This document shows positions 52,411 to 61,253 of a stretch of 64,000 nt of DNA, one piece after another. The notes under the pieces were generated by a model. It saw nothing but the letters and a program-made list of their open reading frames with translations, was not told the DNA's origin and ran no database searches. A program made the position numbers and the translations under genes. Origin of the DNA: Seminavis robusta. Taxonomy: Eukaryota > Bacillariophyta > Bacillariophyceae > Naviculales > Naviculaceae. The stretch is taken from NCBI GenBank assembly GCA_903772945.1, contig CAICTM010000180.1:34301-98300 (forward strand), read 5' to 3'. The number at the start of each line of letters is the position of its first letter. The stretch's first letter is position 1.

Positions 52411-52783
52411 TTTCCTTCAACAATCAATAGAGTTACGGGGCCGCACAACATCACCACAACGGCAGAGGTCTGGGACGGTCTTCCTCTCCTAGCTAAATAG
52501 CTACAAGTAAAGTGAAGATGCGGTGTTGCTGGGCTGGCAATGCTGGACAGAAATTGGCCATCAGCAGCTTCGACGATGCTCTTTGTTTCCTTGCTTGACG
52601 TGATTCTCTTGGCTCACTCGGCAACCTGTGTCCAGAAGGAGAGCCGAGTGACGAGTCGTATACTAGTAGGAAGAGGCGTCTACAAAACTCAAGATTCACC
52701 CTCGAGAAAGCAAGACGACATCTTGGTGCTATCGCTCAGCGACTCTTCTTACCTTAACGCTTCTTGGCGGTGTAAGTGTAGAA

Positions 52784-52807
52784 AGAGAGAGAGAGAGAGA
52801 GAGAGAG
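52784..52807. repeat. (GA)n microsatellite
   Basis: Uninterrupted GA dinucleotides followed by a second shorter AGAGAGAG tract. Confidence 0.9.
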
Positions 52808-53048
52808 TTCGAAAGAGAGAGTGGCCATTGAGAAAATCTGTGATAAGTACCAGTGGAACTAGCTAGCTAGAGCTAGAGCTAGAGCTTGAATGCTACGCAT
52901 GCACACCACGCCAGCAAGCAATCTCCTTGCAACCAACAATCTAAAGGTTATCAAAAGTCCTTAGAAACCACAATCTCCTTGCAGCCAAAGATCTTTATGG
53001 AGTTTCCCACAAGTCGTAGTCCTTTGACACACTGGTCCTGGCAGATGC

Positions 53049-56000
53049 CTATACACTTCCTTGAGCCGCAAATTGACAGACACAATCACAACCACAAAGA
53101 TCCTCTGAGCAATCAAAGATGACTTTGGTAATATCACAAAGATCAGCTGGAATTACCCCTGTCAAAACTGTTTCGTTCAAAGTGAGATACTCTAGGCTAC
53201 CAGTCTGACTGACTGCCAAAGCTCCCAGCTCAACAGGAACAGTGCCACTGAGGTTTGTGCCACCAAGACCCAACCCGATAAGTGAAGACAAGCCTCCCAA
53301 CTCAGAAGGGACAAAGCCCTCAAGTTCGTTGTCATTCAAAAGTACATATTGTGCCCCTTCCATCAAGCCAATTTCACTTGGAATCATGCCAGTGAGAGAA
53401 TTCACATGAAGGAGCATGGAAACCAACCCAGAAAGCTTTCCGAATTCAGTTGGAATCATGCCAGTGAGAGAATTCACATGAAGGATCAACGAAAACAAGT
53501 CTGTGAGTCTGCCAACTTCAGTTGGAATTGGACCTGTTAGAGAATTTGAGTGAAGCTCCAAAGATTCCAAATTAGTCAATCTGCCAACCTCAGTGGGCAC
53601 TGTTCCTGTCAAGGACTGGCCATGTGCCCCAAAGCCTTCTGACAGGTTGGTCATCAAGCCAATCTCTGATGGAATAGGCCCTTCCAGCAACCCTCGAAAC
53701 AAAAGCAGGAAAGTTGTTTGGGTCATCAACCCCAGTTCTGTTGGAATTGTTCCTCTGGTCATTGTTTCTGCCCATTCAAAATCTATCATGTTGGTCAAGA
53801 GGCCAACTTCTGTCATGATGGTGCCAGTCACCAGGTTGGTGTGTATGAAGAATTGCTCCAAAAGAGTCAACTGTCCAATCTCAGATGGCACTTCCCCAGT
53901 GAGTTGGTTGACATTCAGGATAAGTTCGTAAAGAGAAGTCATCAGGCCAATTTGACTTGGTATCGTCCCTCTGATGCTGTTTGTGGCAACATCAAAAGCT
54001 TCCAGCTTGGTCAATAGGCCTAGCTCTGGGGGAAGGCTTCCAGACAGTCTATTCTTGGTCAAATAGAGATAGAGGAAGTTTCCATCAGGATCACACTGCC
54101 TTGTTATTCCATCCCCTTGCAGACCCTCACCCTTTGTTTGCCAGAGGCACTCATGGAGAGCATTAGATAGCCAATTTTCATTGACATCCCAGGCCTCGCC
54201 ATTTGTAGCATAGTAGAGTGTGACCAGAGCAAACCGCTGAAGTTGTCGATAGGGACTGTAGGTTTCCAGCAAGATATCATCCTTGAGCCATTGATATGCC
54301 CGAGCTTGTGGTGATTGTGGGTTGGCAACAATAGTTTGTGCTGTTTCTTCAGGCAAAGGAATCAAGTATGGTGTAGGAGCAGGTGATGGCATTGATGACG
54401 GGGCAAATGTTGATGCTTCTTCTGAGTCTTTAATACTAAAGACTCCCGCAAGGAGCAATACAGCAAATGCTAGTACAATCAGAATCAAACAGAGGCAACC
54501 CAAGCCATTCCCCACTAGGATTAATCTGTCCATGTTCCTCGCTGCCATGGCTTCTTCTTCTGATGAGACAAACTCACTGGCTGCCAGTGCCACTGGCAAG
54601 TTGGTTGCCTCAACTGGAGTTGCTTCAACCAACCCCTGGTGGTTCCCTGTGAAATTAAATACATGGATTGTCTGACAATTAAATACACTGGATTCTTGCA
54701 AGCTGGAAGCAGGGTTCATCCCTGGCATGATAAGTCCCTCTTCCAATGCTGCAAAAGGAACAGGTGAACAGCGATGTGCTCCTGGTGTTGATTCAAGTTG
54801 TTGCGGAAACTGATGCAGTACTTCTCCATAGTTGGGCTCCTCTTCCCTTGATTGACGGAGTCCCTTTTTATCCTTCTCAATTCTGTGATTGGGATTTGTT
54901 GCAGAGTGCCTTAGTCTCGGATCAAGCCCTGTAAGCGTAATTGCTGCCAGACGCCCTTCTTCCAAATCAATGTTGTCATTGTCAATTTTCATCCCATCAC
55001 CAAGCAATGATCTTTTGTGATCTAGTGACGACCTTGTGTTCCGCAAACCTGCACTTGTGGGGGGTTGTGACTTGGATCGAGCGGACACATCCCAAGACTC
55101 GCTATTATTGCAAAGCAGTGTCCTTTTTTCGTCTAGTGACGACCTTGTTGTGGACAGACCTGATCTTCTCATGGGGGATTGAGACCTGGCTCTCCGTTGA
55201 TTTAGGCACTGTGGAATATTCCCACTGCTCACAGTTTTCTGGTGACAGGAAGATGTACTGCCAAATATGTCGAGTATTCCATGATGGGACGTACTTTTTC
55301 TTTGACATGACGAGGCACTTCCACGTAACACAGCCTGTCTACTCCGGGGACGTGTATTGGCGTGTGACAACAAGCTGTTAGCGGAACTGCCTATTGTTGT
55401 CGATTTTGAAGAAGAAGACCGCTGAAGTGTCTCCTGCAAATCACCGGTCAGACTGTGGACTGTTCGGCGCCGGACAGGAGACAGGGTTTGCACACGCATT
55501 TCTCGTTGTTTGCTGGAACCTGTTCTATTTCTTTTCGCGCCAACTCTTTTCTGATGAGGAGACGGAGACATGCTTTTGGATCTCATACGCCTGGGCGATG
55601 CAGGTTCTCTTTTCAGGGCAGCATTGCGGCTCCACAAGCTATCTGCTTCTTCTTTGGAAGACAACGCCCTCGCCTTGGCTTTGGATGACTGTCTGGGCAT
55701 GGCTTGTTCTTCCGAACTCTGATGATGATCTGGCGACATGCTCCTGGACGATTCACGACAGACAGGCCCAGATACCAGTACGGCTGTGGGATCCTGCAAG
55801 AGACAGGACTGGTACCGTCTCAAGCTGTCTTCTTCGGAAGGTGACAAACTCCGTGATACAATCCTCCTCATCTTTCTCGTATTGATTGCGACTGCTGGTA
55901 CAGTTTTGCGGATCTTCACAACAGAGGGCGACAACTCCACATTGGAAAAACCAGTGGCTTTGGGAGTGAGTGCTTGTGGTGGGGATCGTCGCGTTGCTGA

Positions 56001-56315
56001 TCGACCTCTTTGTTTCTTGGGAGTTTGGGTAGCGGTCAAACCCATGCTCAGGCTGCTGCTTCCATGTGAGTTGTCGTCATTACATGTATTTGACCCCCTC
56101 GATTCCCCTCTTGGTGATTTTTCTTCCCCACTACTATTGTCCATTTCGCCTCTGTTCATTGACGCCAGTGCTTGTCCTCCTTCGACGATTTCCATCTTGT
56201 TCGGGGTTCGGGCTGTTCTACCAGTACTGACATGATCCATATTTGCAACATGCCCATCTCCTTCAAGAGACCTGGCGACCTTGGCTTCTTCTTCGCTGGT
56301 ATCGTTGATATCCAT
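53049..56315 (-). CDS. LRR single-pass membrane protein 4 (receptor-like, no kinase)
   Basis: The first ATG is at 56315 (MDINDTSEEEAKVARSLEG); 1,088 residues, single exon. The N-terminal 590 residues are disordered, basic and rich in SP and RS sites, sharing blocks with LRR protein 1: SRSLSPSEEDSLRRY, TLSPVRRR, ESTPGAHRCSPVPF and the acidic DNIDLEEGR. QGLVEATPV is near residue 559. The membrane helix is about 595-623 (LILVGNGLGCLCLILIVLAFAVLLLAGVF), followed by PSSMPSPAPTP, AYQWLKDD...YSPYRQLQRF, about 13 LRRs and the cap DCSEDLCGCDCVCQF; the protein ends shortly after at QGSV. One 24-residue LRR (HVNSLTGMIP) is tandemly duplicated almost exactly (DNA period 72 bp, 53378-53521). This is the only member of the five on the minus strand, and it is flanked by a 155 bp inverted repeat. 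Confidence 0.9.
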   Translation of the reverse strand: MDINDTSEEEAKVARSLEGDGHVANMDHVSTGRTARTPNKMEIVEGGQALASMNRGEMDNSSGEEKSPRGESRGSNTCNDDNSHGSSSLSMGLTATQTPKKQRGRSATRRSPPQALTPKATGFSNVELSPSVVKIRKTVPAVAINTRKMRRIVSRSLSPSEEDSLRRYQSCLLQDPTAVLVSGPVCRESSRSMSPDHHQSSEEQAMPRQSSKAKARALSSKEEADSLWSRNAALKREPASPRRMRSKSMSPSPHQKRVGAKRNRTGSSKQREMRVQTLSPVRRRTVHSLTGDLQETLQRSSSSKSTTIGSSANSLLSHANTRPRSRQAVLRGSASSCQRKSTSHHGILDIFGSTSSCHQKTVSSGNIPQCLNQRRARSQSPMRRSGLSTTRSSLDEKRTLLCNNSESWDVSARSKSQPPTSAGLRNTRSSLDHKRSLLGDGMKIDNDNIDLEEGRLAAITLTGLDPRLRHSATNPNHRIEKDKKGLRQSREEEPNYGEVLHQFPQQLESTPGAHRCSPVPFAALEEGLIMPGMNPASSLQESSVFNCQTIHVFNFTGNHQGLVEATPVEATNLPVALAASEFVSSEEEAMAARNMDRLILVGNGLGCLCLILIVLAFAVLLLAGVFSIKDSEEASTFAPSSMPSPAPTPYLIPLPEETAQTIVANPQSPQARAYQWLKDDILLETYSPYRQLQRFALVTLYYATNGEAWDVNENWLSNALHECLWQTKGEGLQGDGITRQCDPDGNFLYLYLTKNRLSGSLPPELGLLTKLEAFDVATNSIRGTIPSQIGLMTSLYELILNVNQLTGEVPSEIGQLTLLEQFFIHTNLVTGTIMTEVGLLTNMIDFEWAETMTRGTIPTELGLMTQTTFLLLFRGLLEGPIPSEIGLMTNLSEGFGAHGQSLTGTVPTEVGRLTNLESLELHSNSLTGPIPTEVGRLTDLFSLILHVNSLTGMIPTEFGKLSGLVSMLLHVNSLTGMIPSEIGLMEGAQYVLLNDNELEGFVPSELGGLSSLIGLGLGGTNLSGTVPVELGALAVSQTGSLEYLTLNETVLTGVIPADLCDITKVIFDCSEDLCGCDCVCQFAAQGSV

Positions 56316-57257
56316 TGTCGCTATCTTCACTTACAAAAATGGTATTCCATGCTTGGGGTGGATGTTTTGGTGCTGTTTGGGCTTACCATTGACTTCTCGC
56401 ATTCGCGGCTTTTCTGTCATGATGAGGGCTGCATGTAGGATCGCATTGTACGGTGGTACTATCTTGTACAGTATGTAGGCTCTGGAAAGTTCGTAGTGTC
56501 CTATCTCTAATGAGTTTAGAGATCAAAGAGAGCCAGCCCCGTTTCTTCAAGCTGACTTTGGCTCGAAGAGCTGCTTTTAAAAGCTGGCAATGGCTCGAAG
56601 AGCGCTCGAAAGCAGCCACAACATCAAACCGCAGCAAAATATTGCTACTAGTACATTGCTACAACTACCGTATGGTTCTCGAACGGGGAAAGTTACTATG
56701 GGTTAGAGAGAGCTAAGATGACAGAGAGGGGATGGGCACGATGCAGGAACGCAAGGCAAGCAATCAAGTAAGTGCGCAAGCAGGGCAACATGGAAACCAA
56801 GGAAAGGGGGGAAGGCAGGAGGGCAGGTTGGTTGCTGTTGGCTAGGTCACTTACAAAAATGGTGGTCTACTTGGAGTGCATGTAGATGCTTTCGTGCTGT
56901 GGGAAGGTCAGAGTCAGAGTGGAGTCCAGAAAATGGTCTTGCCATCGGCCATCTCGAGTTCTCGGTCGCGGCGATGTGCGACGAAGCCAGCAGACCTGTT
57001 GATATCATTTGTATGGTTTCACAGTCCGAGCATTAGGGTGATTTGGTTATTAAATCTTTTTCGGAACCTGATTACCGGTACTCTCCTCTCTCCCGTGACT
57101 TGTGTAAAAGTGAGTAAATTTTGCCGCCAAAAAGCTTTTGCATTCCTTTTGTGCTCACAGCTACTGCTGATACCGGTAGTACAGTACGTGTTCTATTGTC
57201 CATTATAAAGGACAGCTGTCGTCTATAGCGTTCTGTCTATCTATCACCTTCCATGTC
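56316..57257. promoter_or_regulatory. Divergent upstream region of LRR genes 4 and 5
   Basis: The start codons of LRR genes 4 (minus) and 5 (plus) are about 940 bp apart and point outward. The region has no gene. It contains a degenerate direct duplication (56328-56390 and 56848-56910, both starting TCACTTACAAAAATGGT) and the right arm of the inverted repeat (56690-56840). Confidence 0.5.
56690..56840. repeat. Right arm of an inverted repeat flanking LRR gene 4
   Basis: AGTTACTATGGGTTAGAGAG ... GGGCACGATGCAGGAACGCAAGG ... GCAGGGCAACATGGAAACC ... GGCAGGAGGGCAGG is the reverse complement of 52250-52410 apart from small indels. The arms are 4.3 kb apart and enclose LRR gene 4. Confidence 0.85.
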
Positions 57258-60200
57258 ATGATGAAGGGAGCTCCGACAGATAGAAGAAAGGACGAAGGAG
57301 TGAACGGCAGTGTCGGCAAAGGCGGAGCCGCAAACGGCCATCATCATTCGGAAGTGAGGAATGCGACTTGTGCACCAGTCTCTACCAACCAGCAACTTGC
57401 CGGCATCACGGCATTGGCGACACGACGAGGGTCTACCACAAAAAATGGAACTACCCCACCGTCCAGAACGCCAATGAAAAATTCTGGGTTGACGGACGAT
57501 GAGATGGATCGTATCAAGGAAGAGGAAAAACTGACACAACTCTCCCCGGCCGTTACATTGGTTCTACAAGATGACAATGACAGCAAAAATCAACACAACA
57601 CCAGTGCAACCACTCCACAGAAACAGAACCAAAATCTCCCAGCTATACGCCGCCGTAAAGCCGGGTCCAGTCCATCACCGCCAAGGAGAAATCCTTCCAA
57701 CCACCAGTGGCATCAATTGCAACAATTTCAGGAAAAGGCTGCGACTCCTGATGATACACAATCCAGATTGAAGGAAGGGACCACTCCGGTGGTGCAGGAA
57801 GAGGGTAGCGGAAACAGCCATCCAAACGATACAACAACAGCATCGCACCCAAGCAAGCGTCCTCGAGCCACTCAACGCAAGCACTCTGGTCCTCCAAGAT
57901 TACAACCAGAAACAGCCAAACGAAGTCAATCTGAGAGCACTGATGGGTTGAAGAAGGAAGAAGGGGCAAAGAAAAATGATGACACATGGATGAAGGAAAT
58001 CAAAGAACAAGAGAGAATCACGCGATTGAACCCAGCTGTCACCTTGGCACTGAAAAACAGTGCTACCAGTGTGGAGGCACCCGCGATAGCAGCAAAAGCC
58101 ACCAGTACTTCCGCCAAGACCGACAAAAAGCCAAAGATAGCCACACGAAGTATATCAAATACCACGGATGGGCTGAAGGAAGGGACAAAGACAAATGACG
58201 ACCAATTGATGGACGAAATCAAAGAACAAGAGAGAATCACGCGATTGAACCCTCCTGTCACCTTGGCACTAAAGAACAGTGCTACCAGTGCGGAGGCCCC
58301 CGCGTTAGCAGCAAAAACAACAGCAGCCACCACTACTTCTGCTGCGAACGACAAAAAGGCCAAAGCTGTCTTTGTCAAAATGGAAAGTGGCGATGATGAT
58401 GATTGGCGCAGACGAATGCGTTTCATGAACGATGGGGATTCAGGGGCATTAGCACAGCTCAGACACGACGAACAGCAACGCATCCACGGACCATCCTATG
58501 CCAGTTCAAGGCCGAGAATATCCACTTCTTCTTCTGACCCAGTAGCAGCCAAAAGTGCACCCCAGAAATCTCCGGTTCATCAGGGCAATGGTGGTGAATC
58601 GGGTGAGAATTCCGACGATCTCATGAAGATCGTGGCGAAACGATCCTACGACTCGGAGTTGTCCGAATTGTCGGACGAGTTCACACGTCAACAACGGCAA
58701 CAGAGTGCTGCCATGCACACCGGGACCAGCAACGGCACAAATGACGACACAGCCGCCAACTACAGTCAGAACGCCAAGAAGCGCATCCAAGGGGGGGTGC
58801 AACCAGGGGCGTTTGGAGCGGCCCCGGGGGTTCAGCCGTCCCGCAACCTGTCACTTCGATATTCGGCACTGACCCGGCCCAGCACTGCTGGGATACCCAG
58901 TACGATGGAATTCACAACAACAACAACAACAATGGATGAAGAAACGACATCTGAAATGAGTCAGCAGCAGCTCGACACGTATCAACAAGAATTGGAAAAT
59001 TACCGCAGAGACCAGGAAGATTCCAACCAAAGCCTTTTGAAAAATTCCGCAACTCTCACCAGCAGTGCTACTTCGAAGGAACCAATTTCCAAACGAAATC
59101 AAGGATTGGTGGAAGCCCATCTTGTGTTATCCGAGCCACAAATCAAGATTCAAGCCGACAAATACGAAGCTCCACCGCAAGAGTTCATTGCCGCTAAGGA
59201 ACACAGGCGACGTTGTCGATTGGCGCAATCTTTGTGCATCCTTCTTTTGGTGTTTACAGTCGTGGTCCTTTTGATACTGTTCGCGGCTGATGCAATCTTC
59301 CCTAACCACCATCCAGACCAAACAACACATGCTCCTTCCTCGATGCCTTCTTTATCTCCGACAATTGCCCCTACATACTATCAGCATAATGTTGGATTGC
59401 CCAACTACACGCTGGAAGTCATGGAAACAAACCCCTACTCTCCGCAGGCTAGGGCATATGATTGGATTCAGGAGGATGATATGTTTGATAGCTACAGCCC
59501 CTATCGACAACTGCAGCGGTTTGTTTTGGCAACATTCTACTTTGCTACCAATGGTGATTCATGGATAGTCAATAAAAACTGGTTGTCACATGATCTGCAT
59601 GAGTGTACATGGCACACCAAAGGATTGGATCTAGAAGGGACTGGTACACCAATGTGTGAGGATGAGCAAGTTGTTGCTCTGTTGTTGACCAAGAATGGGC
59701 TCTCTGGAAGACTTCCACCAGAGCTGAGCCTGCTGACTACACTGCAGGTTCTGGATGTTGCCACAAACGACGTCAAGGGGACCATCCCAAGCCAATTGGC
59801 ACTTCTGACATCCCTAAGAGAGCTCGTTCTGGATGTCAATGAGCTCTCAGGAGAGGTGCCCTCTGAACTGGGTCAGTTGGCTCTTCTTGAATGGTTCTAC
59901 GTTCATACCAACAACATTATTGGCACGATGATTACAGAACTTGGCCTCTTGACCAACCTCAAGGATTTGGCATGGGGTAGAACCATGACGAGAGGTACCC
60001 TCCCAACCGAACTCGGTAGACTTGTCAAATCAACAAATTTATGGCTTGGATCCAATGCACTCGAAGGCCCCCTTCCTTCAGAGTTGTTCCTGCTGACTGA
60101 CCTCAATGAAAGCGTTGTTCTGGGTAACCAGTTTCTATCAGGAACTATTCCAAGTGAGATTGGGATGCTCTCGAATCTTTGGGGAATGTTCCTTGCAGGC

Positions 60201-61253
60201 AATTCACTATCTGGCAGCATACCGACTGAAGTGGGTCTCATGACCGCTTTAAATCAGCTCTATCTCGCAAGAAACAATCTCACCAGCACATTGCCAACAA
60301 CCGTAGGCACCATGCAGAACATGACTTATCTGTATTTCTCGCATAACCATGTCAATGGGAGCATTCCTACAGAGATTGGGACAATGAGCAACTTGGAATA
60401 TCTTGATTTTGAGAACAACACCATGAGTGGTACTGTCCCAGCTCAGGTTGGTCAGCTCTCTGCTTTGATACAGTTCAGAGCGAATGACCAGAGTTTTTCT
60501 GGGGCTTTGCCCCATGAACTAGGCATGCTCTCTAATCTGAAGTTCTTGGATGTTGGTCGCAACCAACTCAACTCCACAATTCCCTCAGAATTCATGCAAA
60601 TTGCATCCTTGGAAGAAGTCAAACTGGAACAGAATTTTCTCTATGGACCTCTTCCAAGTGAGATTGGGCTATTGGTGAATTTGACTTGGCTAGTGCTTGA
60701 CTCCAATTATCTTTCGTCATCCATTCCACCCGAATTCTTTGCTGAGCTGCGTTCTTTGGAACACCTACACCTGCAGGACAACCATCTGACTGGGGCCTTG
60801 CCTTCTGAGATTTCTGCTTTGAGGTCTCTGGTGGACCTGCGGTTGAATGCAACATTTCTGAATGGGACTATTCCAACCGAAATAGCATTGTTGGCCCCAA
60901 ACCTGGAACATCTTGATCTATCTTCCACCAACATTTCAGGGAGCATACCCTCAGAACTTGGTACCATGACCTCACTGACATGGTTGAAACTGGACAATAC
61001 ACAGCTCAGTGGCGAGATACCAACAGAATTGAGCAACTTGGCTGTCAATGGCAGTCTTGCTAGGTTCAACATCAATGACACCCTTGTCAATGGCGAAATT
61101 CCATCAGATCTCTGTGCCGTTCCCGATTTTCACTTTGATTGTTCTTTTGATCTTTGTGGGTGTTTCTGTGTCTGCCTTTCCTTGGCTCATGGGAATTGGC
61201 AAATATCTCTTCTGGATGACTTTAATGTCACAGATGATGGTCTTTGGGGTTGA
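57258..61253 (+). CDS. LRR single-pass membrane protein 5 (receptor-like, no kinase; longest ectodomain)
   Basis: ATG at 57258 (MMKGAPTDRRKDEG); 1,331 residues, single exon. The N-terminal 650 residues are disordered. The helical motif occurs three times: once as DDEMDRIKEEEKLTQLSPAVTLVL and twice as (M)xEIKEQERITRLNPxVTLALKNSATS, followed by SDDLMKIVAKRS and NYSQNAKKRIQGGVQPGAFGAAPG, as in the protein at 37162. NQGLVEAHLV is near residue 616. The membrane helix is about 657-681 (SLCILLLVFTVVVLLILFAADAIF), then PSSMPSLSPTIAPT, AYDWIQEDD...YSPYRQLQRF, and about 19 LRRs from about residue 804, more than in the others. The cap DCSFDLCGCFCVCL replaces one Cys-x-Cys spacing residue with Phe. Several NxS/T sites lie in the LRR part. 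Expected topology is N-terminus inside and LRRs outside; ligand unknown. Confidence 0.9.
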   Translation: MMKGAPTDRRKDEGVNGSVGKGGAANGHHHSEVRNATCAPVSTNQQLAGITALATRRGSTTKNGTTPPSRTPMKNSGLTDDEMDRIKEEEKLTQLSPAVTLVLQDDNDSKNQHNTSATTPQKQNQNLPAIRRRKAGSSPSPPRRNPSNHQWHQLQQFQEKAATPDDTQSRLKEGTTPVVQEEGSGNSHPNDTTTASHPSKRPRATQRKHSGPPRLQPETAKRSQSESTDGLKKEEGAKKNDDTWMKEIKEQERITRLNPAVTLALKNSATSVEAPAIAAKATSTSAKTDKKPKIATRSISNTTDGLKEGTKTNDDQLMDEIKEQERITRLNPPVTLALKNSATSAEAPALAAKTTAATTTSAANDKKAKAVFVKMESGDDDDWRRRMRFMNDGDSGALAQLRHDEQQRIHGPSYASSRPRISTSSSDPVAAKSAPQKSPVHQGNGGESGENSDDLMKIVAKRSYDSELSELSDEFTRQQRQQSAAMHTGTSNGTNDDTAANYSQNAKKRIQGGVQPGAFGAAPGVQPSRNLSLRYSALTRPSTAGIPSTMEFTTTTTTMDEETTSEMSQQQLDTYQQELENYRRDQEDSNQSLLKNSATLTSSATSKEPISKRNQGLVEAHLVLSEPQIKIQADKYEAPPQEFIAAKEHRRRCRLAQSLCILLLVFTVVVLLILFAADAIFPNHHPDQTTHAPSSMPSLSPTIAPTYYQHNVGLPNYTLEVMETNPYSPQARAYDWIQEDDMFDSYSPYRQLQRFVLATFYFATNGDSWIVNKNWLSHDLHECTWHTKGLDLEGTGTPMCEDEQVVALLLTKNGLSGRLPPELSLLTTLQVLDVATNDVKGTIPSQLALLTSLRELVLDVNELSGEVPSELGQLALLEWFYVHTNNIIGTMITELGLLTNLKDLAWGRTMTRGTLPTELGRLVKSTNLWLGSNALEGPLPSELFLLTDLNESVVLGNQFLSGTIPSEIGMLSNLWGMFLAGNSLSGSIPTEVGLMTALNQLYLARNNLTSTLPTTVGTMQNMTYLYFSHNHVNGSIPTEIGTMSNLEYLDFENNTMSGTVPAQVGQLSALIQFRANDQSFSGALPHELGMLSNLKFLDVGRNQLNSTIPSEFMQIASLEEVKLEQNFLYGPLPSEIGLLVNLTWLVLDSNYLSSSIPPEFFAELRSLEHLHLQDNHLTGALPSEISALRSLVDLRLNATFLNGTIPTEIALLAPNLEHLDLSSTNISGSIPSELGTMTSLTWLKLDNTQLSGEIPTELSNLAVNGSLARFNINDTLVNGEIPSDLCAVPDFHFDCSFDLCGCFCVCLSLAHGNWQISLLDDFNVTDDGLWG

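Larger units (their letters stand above)
51799..53048. other. Intergenic region, tail-anchored protein to LRR gene 4
   Basis: No gene supported. It contains the GAATC array (51975-52018), the left arm of an inverted repeat (52250-52410), a (GA)n run (52784-52807) and CTAGCTAGCTAGAGCTAGAGC at 52860-52880. Confidence 0.4.

Noticed and set aside
31394-61253. Kinase domain expected by analogy with plant LRR receptor kinases
   Set aside because: Looked for the HRD, DFG and glycine-loop motifs in all five genes and their flanks; none was found. All five end shortly after the Cys-rich cap.
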